Assembly (NCBI GenBank): GCA_964634255.1 | Contig: CAZWJC010000304.1 | Span: 1-8,110 of the forward strand | Direction of reading: 5' to 3' | Source of the DNA: MWDV01 sp964634255 | GTDB lineage: Bacteria; Verrucomicrobiota; Verrucomicrobiia; Limisphaerales; MWDV01 | Length of the DNA stretch: 8,110 nt | Part shown: positions 1 to 6,097 of the stretch, piece by piece | How positions within the stretch are numbered: the first letter of the stretch is position 1 | Layout of the letters: every line of letters starts with the position of its first letter | Position numbers and translations under genes: made by a program | The notes under the pieces: model-generated | Seen by the model: only the letters and a program-made list of their open reading frames with translations | Database searches by the model: none | Told to the model about the DNA's origin: nothing

Positions 1-675
1 GAGTTTCAGTTCGATTTCGGCGGGGCCGGCTTCAGCGACTTCTTCGAGCAGCTTTTTGGGCAACGGGCGCGTGGCGGTCGGGCTGGTTTTCGCGGGCAGC
101 CGCATTTCGAGGAGGAGGAGGAGTTTGCTGAGCGCGGTCGTGATGTTGAAGGCGAGATTTTGGTGACGCTCCACGAGGTTGCGCACGGATCGGTGCGGGC
201 GGTGACGTTGACCTCCGAGGCCGGCGGACGAACCCGGACGCAAACCTACAAGGTGAAAATCCCGGCCGGCGTGGGCGAAGGACAACGCTTGCGCGTGGCG
301 GGACGCGGAGAGGCCGGTGTGGGTGGTGGCGAAGCGGGTGATCTTTTCCTACGCGTGCGGTACGCCAAACACCCGGATTTTGAGGTGGAGGGCCACAACC
401 TGATTCACGAAGCCGAGTTGGCACCGTGGGAAGCAGTCTTGGGCACGAACCTCAGCGTGCCGACGCTCGACGGGCGGGTGAACATCAAGATTCCGCCGGG
501 CACCCAGAACGGCCAGAAGCTCCGGGTGCGCGGCCGCGGTTTGCCGCAGCGTGACGGTGAGGGGGGCGATCTCTTCGTGGTGGCGTCTGTTCAACTGCCG
601 GAGCGGATCACGGAGACGGAGCGCAAGCTCTGGGAGCAGCTTGCCCGGGAATCACGTTTCAATCCCCGGCAGTAG
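1..675 (+). CDS. DnaJ/CbpA-type co-chaperone, C-terminal part (5' end outside window)
   Basis: The reading frame is open from base 1 and ends at TAG 673-675, giving the last 224 residues. The fragment begins with the end of a G/F-type linker (FSDFFEQLFG near residues 11-20), then a Glu/Arg-rich stretch. The substrate-binding domain CTD I follows from about residue 49 (VEGEILVTLHEVAHG) and includes the family motifs YKVKIPAGVGEGQRLRVAGRG and GDLFLRVR. CTD II follows (LAPWEAVLGTNLSVPTLDG, IPPGTQNGQKLRVRGRG, GDLFVVASVQLP). No CxxCxGxG zinc-finger repeats lie between the linker and CTD I, so this is a class II or CbpA-like protein rather than classical DnaJ. Such proteins deliver unfolded clients to DnaK and stimulate its ATPase through a J domain, which here must lie upstream. 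The HPD tripeptide in KHPDFEVEG belongs to CTD II and is not the J-domain motif. The family call is firm; the choice of gene symbol is not. Confidence 0.93.
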   Translation, partial: EFQFDFGGAGFSDFFEQLFGQRARGGRAGFRGQPHFEEEEEFAERGRDVEGEILVTLHEVAHGSVRAVTLTSEAGGRTRTQTYKVKIPAGVGEGQRLRVAGRGEAGVGGGEAGDLFLRVRYAKHPDFEVEGHNLIHEAELAPWEAVLGTNLSVPTLDGRVNIKIPPGTQNGQKLRVRGRGLPQRDGEGGDLFVVASVQLPERITETERKLWEQLARESRFNPRQ

Positions 676-704
676 GCAACATCGGCGCTTCCAAAATCGT
701 GCTG

Positions 705-738
705 CCCGGCAGGCGCTGTTATTGACGCCAGCGCCGGG
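705..738 (+). other. GC-rich hairpin between co-chaperone and DUF1080 genes
   Basis: A perfect 7-bp inverted repeat (GGCGCTG at 712-718 and CAGCGCC at 729-735) encloses a 10-nt loop. CCC (705-707) and GGG (736-738) extend it by three pairs across a 4-nt bulge. It starts 30 bases after the co-chaperone stop. It is not followed by a T tract, so intrinsic termination is doubtful. A role as a transcript-end structure or in the 5' leader of the next gene is inference. Confidence 0.35.
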
Positions 739-784
739 AAGTGCAGTCTTGCTCCACAACACCGGTTGCCGACAGACCAAAACG

Positions 785-2251
785 ATGAAAACAACCTTGA
801 TCCCGCTGATGCTTGCGGTGGCCTTCACCGCCGTGGCCCAACCTGCCAGCGATTCTGCCTCCGGCTGGCAATCGCTCTTCGACGGCAAGACCCTACGCGG
901 CTGGAAAGCCAGCGAGCATCCCGACTCGTTCAAGGTGGTGGACGGAGTGATTGCCTGCGACGGGCCGCGGGCGCACCTGTTTTACGCGGGCGATGGCGCG
1001 AAGGCGGACTTCAAGAACTTCGAGTTTGAGGCGGAAGTGATGTCGAAGCCCGGGGCGAACTCGGGCGTCTATTTCCACACAGCTTTTCAGAACGCCGGAT
1101 GGCCAGCGCAGGGTTTTGAAGTCCAGGTCAACAACTCCCAGGTGCCGCACGACAACTACTTCGAGACCAAGAAGACCGGCAGCCTCTATGGCATCCGGAA
1201 CCAGTACAAGTCCATTGTTCCGGACAACGAATGGTTTCGCCTGAACCTGCTTGTGCGTGGCCGGCAGGTGCAAATCCGGATCAACGGCACACTCCTGGTT
1301 GACTACGTTGAGCCGAAGGAGCCGGTCGTTCCGGGCAACCGGCCGGGCCGGAAGCTGGGAAGCGGAACCTTCGCGCTCCAGTGTCACGACGAAGCCAGCA
1401 AGGCGTTATACCGGAACCTCCGCGTGCGACTGTTGCCGGACAGCATCGCCGAGCCGTTGGAGGAGCCCGTGGTAGATGCCACCTATCGCCGGATGATCGA
1501 GCTCCAGTCTGGCAACTTCCCCGTGATCAACGCGCACGTGCATCTCAAAGGCGGCTTGACGCTGGAAGAGGCGCTGGCGCTTTCGCGCAAGACGGGCGTG
1601 TATTACGGCATCGCGGTGAATTGCGGCGTGGGTTTCTCGGTCACGAACGATGCCGGCATCCACCAATACCTGGAAACCATGAAGGGCCAACCCGTCTTCG
1701 TGGCCATGCAGGCCGAGGGGCGCGAGTGGGTGAAGATGTTCTCGCCCGAAGCCATCGCCAAGTTCGACTACGTCTTTACCGATTCAATGACTTACACGGA
1801 CGACAAAGGCCGGCGGATGCGGCTTTGGATGAAGGACGAGGTCTTCGTGGACGACAAACAAGCCTTTATGGAAACCTTGGTGAATCGGGCGGTGGGCATC
1901 CTGAGCAATGAGCCGGTTGATATCTACGTGAACCCGACTTTCCTGCCGGACGTGATCGCTGCCGAGTACGACGCGCTTTGGACTGAGGAGCGGATGCACC
2001 GGGTGATCGACGCGGCGGTGAAACATGGCGTGGCCATCGAGATCAACGCGCGTTACCGGCTGCCGAGCCCGAAGTTCATAAGGCTGGCCAAGCAGGCCGG
2101 CGCGAAGTTCTCTTTTGGCACGAACAACGGTGACCGTAGCGTCGGCGACTTGGACTACTGCCTGCAAATGGTCCGCGAGTGTGGCTTGGTCTGGCGGGAT
2201 ATGTTCTTTCCCGGTCAGAGGCACAAGGGAATCCGGGAGTCGAGACCGTAA
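785..2251 (+). CDS. Exported DUF1080 / PHP-like two-domain protein
   Basis: This encodes 488 residues. ATG 785 is chosen because a signal peptide starts there (MKTT, hydrophobic core 5-17, likely cleavage after A18); in-frame codons further upstream would overlap the co-chaperone. No Shine-Dalgarno sequence is visible. Residues about 28-215 are a DUF1080 domain (3-keto-disaccharide hydrolase family, concanavalin-like fold) with the hallmarks SLFDGKTLRGWK (30-41), NSGVYFH (92-98), FEVQVNN (111-117) and TGSLYGI (131-137). Residues about 245-488 resemble a PHP-type amidohydrolase: INAHVH puts an HxH motif at H251/H253, then come AIEINARYRLPSPKFI (E419) and FSFGTNNGD (about 443-449). The last motif has NN where active PHP enzymes usually have metal-binding D and H. 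A periplasmic or cell-surface role in carbohydrate breakdown is likely from the family, but the substrate is unknown and the second domain may be catalytically altered. It is convergent with the transporter gene, 55 bp away. Confidence 0.88.
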   Translation: MKTTLIPLMLAVAFTAVAQPASDSASGWQSLFDGKTLRGWKASEHPDSFKVVDGVIACDGPRAHLFYAGDGAKADFKNFEFEAEVMSKPGANSGVYFHTAFQNAGWPAQGFEVQVNNSQVPHDNYFETKKTGSLYGIRNQYKSIVPDNEWFRLNLLVRGRQVQIRINGTLLVDYVEPKEPVVPGNRPGRKLGSGTFALQCHDEASKALYRNLRVRLLPDSIAEPLEEPVVDATYRRMIELQSGNFPVINAHVHLKGGLTLEEALALSRKTGVYYGIAVNCGVGFSVTNDAGIHQYLETMKGQPVFVAMQAEGREWVKMFSPEAIAKFDYVFTDSMTYTDDKGRRMRLWMKDEVFVDDKQAFMETLVNRAVGILSNEPVDIYVNPTFLPDVIAAEYDALWTEERMHRVIDAAVKHGVAIEINARYRLPSPKFIRLAKQAGAKFSFGTNNGDRSVGDLDYCLQMVRECGLVWRDMFFPGQRHKGIRESRP

Positions 2252-2306
2252 ACCGATAGCACTACCCATCGGCTGTCTGCGAAGTGGACCGTCAGTTGCG
2301 GGCGCG

Positions 2307-3167
2307 TTAATTGTGCGCAGTGGTTTGACCGCGCCGCAGGAACCGCCACCACCCCACGTGAACCAAGCCCAGGCCGATGAGCAGCAGGCCGTTTCCGACG
2401 ACCGCTGAGACCACGGGCGTTCCCGAGAAACTTTGAAACGCCACCAACAGCGCCAGGGCGATGTTGCGATTGCTGGTGCCCAGCGCCACCACTTGCCTCG
2501 CGCCCCGAACCGAACCGCCGAGGATCCAACCCAGCGCCAGCGAAAGTTCGAACCCAATGGCCATGGCGACCCAGGCCCGCCATCCCAGATCGGTGATCGA
2601 ACGGAATTCCGAGATCGTGACGAGTGTCAACGACGCGGCGCCGGTGGCCTCCGAGAGGATTTCGACGGGGCGAAGCAGGCGTTGGGCAAGCGCTGGCACG
2701 CGATGTCGCAGGAACACGCCGACCGCCAGCGGCAGGCTGATGGTGGCCGCGAGCACGCCCAGGCTGGTGAGTAGGTTCAGCCGCACGGGGTCGCGATGCG
2801 AGAGCAGCCACAACGCACCTTGGGCCGCCAGCGGCGTCAGTACCACGGAAAGCAAGGGGTAAACCGCGGTCAGTCCGGCGGCCAGGGCCAGATCGGCGCG
2901 GGCCATGCGTGCAAAGACGGGCACGACCGGGGCGAACGGGGCCGCCGCCAGCAGGATCATCGCAATGGCGACGTGATCCGGGAGGTCGAGCACTTTCACG
3001 GCGCCGACACTGAATGCGGGAACGGCGACGAAATTGGCCGCCACGATGGCCGTGAAGCGGCAACGCTGCAGGGCTTCGCGAACCTCGTCGAAGCTCAGTC
3101 GCAATCCCACGGCGCCGAGGAGTCCGGCTAAGGCGCAACCGGTGAGTATCTGGATCAAGGTCTGCAT
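2307..3167 (-). CDS. Bile acid:sodium symporter (BASS/SBF) family transporter
   Basis: This encodes a 286-residue, strongly hydrophobic inner-membrane protein. ATG at 3167 (MQTLIQILTG) is preferred because it begins the first membrane segment; a longer in-frame reading adds a charged Arg/Pro-rich leader that runs back into the upstream terminator. A GTG four codons upstream is an alternative. About eight to nine membrane segments are visible, roughly at 5-22, 38-60, 66-86, 94-116, 132-155, 170-186, 197-218, 228-246 and 251-276. Family motifs include LLAAAPFAPVVP (72-83) and GTSNRNIALALLVA (230-243), the latter matching the conserved region of bacterial SBF proteins around the crossover helices. 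Members cotransport organic anions such as bile acids, pantoate or 2-keto acids with sodium; the substrate cannot be read from sequence. The length is slightly short but within the bacterial range. It lies downstream of a terminator, so it probably has its own promoter in 3168-3221, although none is convincing there. Confidence 0.87.
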   Translation of the reverse strand: MQTLIQILTGCALAGLLGAVGLRLSFDEVREALQRCRFTAIVAANFVAVPAFSVGAVKVLDLPDHVAIAMILLAAAPFAPVVPVFARMARADLALAAGLTAVYPLLSVVLTPLAAQGALWLLSHRDPVRLNLLTSLGVLAATISLPLAVGVFLRHRVPALAQRLLRPVEILSEATGAASLTLVTISEFRSITDLGWRAWVAMAIGFELSLALGWILGGSVRGARQVVALGTSNRNIALALLVAFQSFSGTPVVSAVVGNGLLLIGLGLVHVGWWRFLRRGQTTAHN

Positions 3168-3221
3168 TCCGTTCACGACGGCGCGCAAGCTAAGGGGCCG
3201 TGGATGCTGGCGACAAGGCAG

Positions 3222-3260
3222 AACGAGAAAAGAGCGCCGGTTGCCCGGCGCTCTCTTCTC
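3222..3260 (-). terminator. Rho-independent terminator of the 3288-5462 gene
   Basis: An inverted repeat has 16-base arms (3225-3240 and 3245-3260) with one mismatch around a 4-base loop. Read on the minus strand, the core is a 10-bp perfect GC-rich stem (AGAGCGCCGG / CCGGCGCTCT) closed by a GCAA tetraloop of the stable GNRA class, followed by the T-rich tail TTTTCTCGTTCT. It begins 27 bases after the stop codon of the minus-strand gene. On the plus strand the stem is followed by AACCACC, with no T tract, so it should act only on minus-strand transcripts. It separates the secreted-protein gene from the BASS transporter gene. Confidence 0.85.
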
Positions 3261-3287
3261 AACCACCAACCAACCGAAACTGAATGC

Positions 3288-5462
3288 TCACGGCGTGTAG
3301 GGCGGTGCCAAGACGCGGTAGAATCGCGCCGTTACGCCGCTCGCGATGGGGGTGTTCGTGTAAGACGTCGAAGCGCTCGTGGCCACCACTGTGCCGTTGG
3401 TCGTCCACGTGCCCGCGCTGAGGGAATCGGCGGCCAGCACGTGGTAGGTCGCGCCGCTGACCGAGTCCCACGTCAGTTTCACCGCCGTGGACGAGAGCGC
3501 TTGGACCGCGGTGAGCTTGAACGGCGGCACGGAGATCGCCCCTTGCAGAACCTCAACCTTGAACTCGGGAAAGATGAAGCTGTCGGCGCTGGTCTCCAAA
3601 GAGTTCGGGCGGATGCCGAACGCATCGAAGCGGTGGTAGGCATACTTTGCGTCGGTCACCTTGTGCGACCAGTTCGTACCGCCGCCGCTGACGGTCGCAG
3701 TAATGTCCACCGTGCTCTCGGCCGTCCTGGCCACCGTGAAGACGAGGGTGTATTCCGTGCCGGCTTGGAAGGCGGCCGCGCCGACATACCCTCCGCCTGC
3801 CGGACCGCTGCCGAGCGACTCGTAATCCGCCACCGTGCCCATGAGATTGTTGTCGGGCAGGAAGCTTCGCGCGAGGAGTTGGACCGGGGAGTTCACGCTG
3901 AACGTGGCGCCAAAATCCAGGTTCAGCATGTAACCGCGGACGCCATTGCCGTTGCCGGAACTGCCGCCAGCCGCGGAGCCGTCACTGGTCACACGCGTGC
4001 CACCATCGTAGTAGTCATATAAGCCCAACCGCAGACCGGCATTGTTGGTGAAGGCGGTGAACGCTGTTGGCGTGAAGGGCAACGTGACCCTGAGCGTGCG
4101 TCCGACTGCCAGATGAACGGGCGGCAGGTTGGTATCGACGAAGTACCCCAGCCACAGGCTCGATCCGCCCGCGGAAGGCGTTGCCACCATGTTGCCGCCC
4201 TGGCCATAGGCCGACAGGCTGTCCGTGTTGACGGTGTACCAGATGGAATTCGTTTCCGAGATGGGAGGATTGGAGCGATCATCGTAACCAATCAGGTCCG
4301 TGTCGAGGAAGGTGTCGTTCATCACCACGCTGACCGGTGTGACGACCGGGTTGGTGAGCGTCACCACGGCGACGCCAGAGGTGGCGGTGGAGTGGTTGCA
4401 GAGCACGCTGACCAGTGCGCGGTAGCGATTGCCGTTATCCGTCATCGCCAGATTCGGTGTCGTGTAGGTGCTGGCAACCGCGCCGGCGATGTCGTTCCAG
4501 GTTCCGCCGCCGTCGGTGCTCAACTGCCACTGGATCGTCGGGCTGGTGCCGGACACCGCGACCTTGAAGGCGGCGTTGATCTCGGCGGACTGGGTCACGC
4601 TCACCGGATCGGCGGTTACACCCGCGCCGTTGCACTGGCCCACGGGCGGGGTGGCTTCGGCCCAAGTGGTGGCGAAGCGCAATTCGTCCACCTCGGCATT
4701 CGCTCCAGCGAAGATCACGAACCGGCCCGGACCGGTTCCGCTGGCGTCTTCCGTGCCATCCTCCGGCACGGTGCCGATCGTGGCATCCGAGACCGGCACA
4801 TCTACCTCGTTCGTGCCAAAGTATTGGGCGGGCGGATTGATCCAGAGGTCGTAAACATCATTCTGGGTGCCCGGGAGGATGTGTTGCCGCACAACAACGA
4901 AGACCGTCTGTCCGACGGCGACGGTGGTGGGGGCGTAATTCGTGGCGTTGCTGGGCGCGCCCGCCTTGGCGAGGCCGAGCTGAATCTGGCCGCCGACGTT
5001 CTTGGCGACGAGGTTCCAATGCTGCGGCGTGCCGATGCCGCTGTTCGCCCGGTTCACCTGCGCGAGGTACTCACCCTCAGTGGACACGTCTGCGGCATTC
5101 CGAAACTGGCACAGAAATGAGTAGTAAACGTTGGTTTCGTTGCCCTGGGGGAACGTGCTGTTGGCAACGAACTGGTTGCGGGCGCCGACGGCGGACGCGC
5201 CTTGGTATGCACTGATGAACGCCCGGTCGCCTTCCGATGCCACGAGCCCCAACGCCTTTCCATCCAGGCTGCCGCTGCCGTTCGTGAGGGTGATCTCTGC
5301 GGTGGACATGTTCCACCCGTTCAGCGTGCCTGAAGTTGAAGTGGCGCCCAGATTCGCCGTGTCGTAACCGACGAACTGCTCGGTTCGGAGAAGAGCCGCG
5401 TGGGTGGAGAGAGACAGCAGAAAGCCGCCGACGAGGATGAAGATCAGGGAGACTCGCTTCAT
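3288..5462 (-). CDS. Large secreted multidomain protein (lectin-like, Ig-like, FN3-like)
   Basis: This encodes 724 residues. ATG at 5462 (MKRVSLIFILVGG) is chosen because it gives a compact signal peptide: K2/R3, hydrophobic core 4-18, likely cleavage after A22 in THA. A TTG seven codons upstream is less likely. No Shine-Dalgarno sequence is visible. The mature chain is rich in Thr, Ser, Gly, Asn and beta strands. Residues about 24-275 look like a concanavalin/LamG-type beta-sandwich (VDELRFATTWAEATPP closes it). About 277-375 are Ig-like (IQWQLSTDGGGTWND, TDNGNRYRALVS), with C277 and C355 as a possible disulfide. About 380-640 form a second beta-sandwich region (FKVEVLQG near its end). About 647-724 resemble an FN3-like C-terminal domain (VKLTWDSVSGATYHVL, RFYRVLAPP). 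There is no PEP-CTERM tail, LPXTG motif or transmembrane anchor. Similar domain mixes occur in secreted Verrucomicrobiota proteins. Carbohydrate binding or adhesion is inference; no catalytic motif is recognisable. Confidence 0.85.
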   Translation of the reverse strand: MKRVSLIFILVGGFLLSLSTHAALLRTEQFVGYDTANLGATSTSGTLNGWNMSTAEITLTNGSGSLDGKALGLVASEGDRAFISAYQGASAVGARNQFVANSTFPQGNETNVYYSFLCQFRNAADVSTEGEYLAQVNRANSGIGTPQHWNLVAKNVGGQIQLGLAKAGAPSNATNYAPTTVAVGQTVFVVVRQHILPGTQNDVYDLWINPPAQYFGTNEVDVPVSDATIGTVPEDGTEDASGTGPGRFVIFAGANAEVDELRFATTWAEATPPVGQCNGAGVTADPVSVTQSAEINAAFKVAVSGTSPTIQWQLSTDGGGTWNDIAGAVASTYTTPNLAMTDNGNRYRALVSVLCNHSTATSGVAVVTLTNPVVTPVSVVMNDTFLDTDLIGYDDRSNPPISETNSIWYTVNTDSLSAYGQGGNMVATPSAGGSSLWLGYFVDTNLPPVHLAVGRTLRVTLPFTPTAFTAFTNNAGLRLGLYDYYDGGTRVTSDGSAAGGSSGNGNGVRGYMLNLDFGATFSVNSPVQLLARSFLPDNNLMGTVADYESLGSGPAGGGYVGAAAFQAGTEYTLVFTVARTAESTVDITATVSGGGTNWSHKVTDAKYAYHRFDAFGIRPNSLETSADSFIFPEFKVEVLQGAISVPPFKLTAVQALSSTAVKLTWDSVSGATYHVLAADSLSAGTWTTNGTVVATSASTSYTNTPIASGVTARFYRVLAPPYTP

Positions 5463-6069
5463 AGCATTCAGTTGGTTCGGCAAGTAGTGTTAACCACATT
5501 TGATTCGCACCAACCGCAACACCCCGCGCCCAGTGAGGGTATGTGAGTTTCCGGCGGTGCTTGATTTCAGTTTCGACGGTACCATGCCCGCGCGCGCGCC
5601 ACAGCCCCCAAATGCTGCAAAGGAGCTTGAAATATGCGCACCGTTTGGGGAGGACACATCGGGCTTGGCGGCAAGGCTTTGATTCAGGGAGGTGATCCGA
5701 TCAAGACACATTTTTCAAACTGCTTTGCCTAAAGTCGGTGGGAATCTATCTGGCACGACTGTTACGATGATTCACGCAATCATGAGAACGGTCGCCCAAT
5801 GTCCTGACCGCCCCCGCCCGTGCCGGGCGAAGTTGACGCAATCTGCGGCCGAGTGCTTATGGGGCTCGTCGGGTGGCAGCCGAGACTCAGCGCCACCGGC
5901 GTTGTGCTGCCAAGGGAGACAACTGACAACTGAAGGTGGCAAATCTACTCAGGGAGATTGGTGTCAACGTCCAACCGTGTGAGTGAGTAACATTCCGAAA
6001 TCCAGTCCTGCCTTCACCCATTCCAACAATCAGCACCGGAGTCATTCAAGACAACACAGTGATCAACCC
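5463..6069. other. Divergent intergenic region, no convincing gene
   Basis: These 607 bases separate two outward-facing genes for secreted proteins and must hold both promoters, but I could not identify well-matched -35/-10 pairs. Short open frames on both strands (up to 96 codons from a GTG at 5692) have biased Arg/Pro/Cys-rich composition. The GTG frame has its GGGAGG directly touching the start codon with no spacer, so I do not call it a gene. Contents worth noting: an 11-base alternating CG run (5589-5599), a 6-bp inverted repeat ATGATT/AATCAT (5767-5783), a 7-bp inverted repeat (5874-5912), a tandem duplicate of ACAACTG (5919-5932) and a 9-bp direct repeat starting at 6061. Confidence 0.6.
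5874..5912. other. Nested inverted repeat in intergenic region
   Basis: TGGCAGC (5874-5880) pairs perfectly with GCTGCCA (5906-5912). Inside lies a smaller hairpin CGCC-acc-GGCG. An alternative pairing of GGTGGC (5872-5877) with GCCACC (5892-5897) would exclude the outer stem. It lies about 160 bases upstream of the start of the giant surface-protein gene. A leader-RNA or operator role is possible, but chance pairing in GC-rich DNA is not excluded. Confidence 0.25.
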
Positions 6070-6097
6070 ATGAAAAAACCAACTGCTCGATCAACCC
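6061..6097 (+). repeat. 9-bp direct repeat flanking a start codon
   Basis: GATCAACCC occurs at 6061-6069, directly before ATG 6070, and again at 6089-6097 inside the coding sequence, 28 bases apart centre to centre. The copies are exact. The position over the translation start would suit a repressor or RNA-binding site, but two 9-mers this close may be coincidental. Confidence 0.3.

Noticed and set aside
361..375. HPD tripeptide in the co-chaperone considered as a J-domain motif
   Set aside because: It lies between CTD I and CTD II in the usual KHPxFxxxG context of the C-terminal domain, not between J-domain helices II and III.
551..784. N-terminal extension of the DUF1080 protein to an upstream start
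   Set aside because: The extension overlaps the end of the co-chaperone gene and would bury the clear signal peptide that begins at 785.
2253..2272. CCGAT/ATCGG inverted repeat in the 55-bp gap between the convergent genes, considered as a terminator
   Set aside because: Only five base pairs with a 10-base loop and no T tract on either strand.
2215..3138. A 307-codon open frame on the minus strand overlapping the BASS gene in another frame
   Set aside because: Its translation is dominated by Arg, Gly, Pro and Ala with no domain pattern, while the overlapping frame is a clear membrane transporter. GC-rich DNA produces such shadows.
3204..5120. Long plus-strand open frames (272 and 335 codons) antisense to the secreted multidomain gene
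   Set aside because: They are Arg/His/Gly/Val/Ala-rich, show no recognisable motif or signal peptide, and mirror the codon pattern of the real minus-strand gene, which has a signal peptide and a terminator.
5581..5600. Alternating CG run as a possible Z-DNA element
   Set aside because: Only about 11 alternating bases; such runs are expected by chance in GC-rich DNA and nothing else supports a function.
5692..5982. 96-codon plus-strand frame in the divergent spacer
   Set aside because: GTG start with the purine-rich stretch directly abutting it, Cys/Arg/Pro/Ser-rich translation with no motif or hydrophobic pattern, and a spacer position consistent with regulatory DNA.
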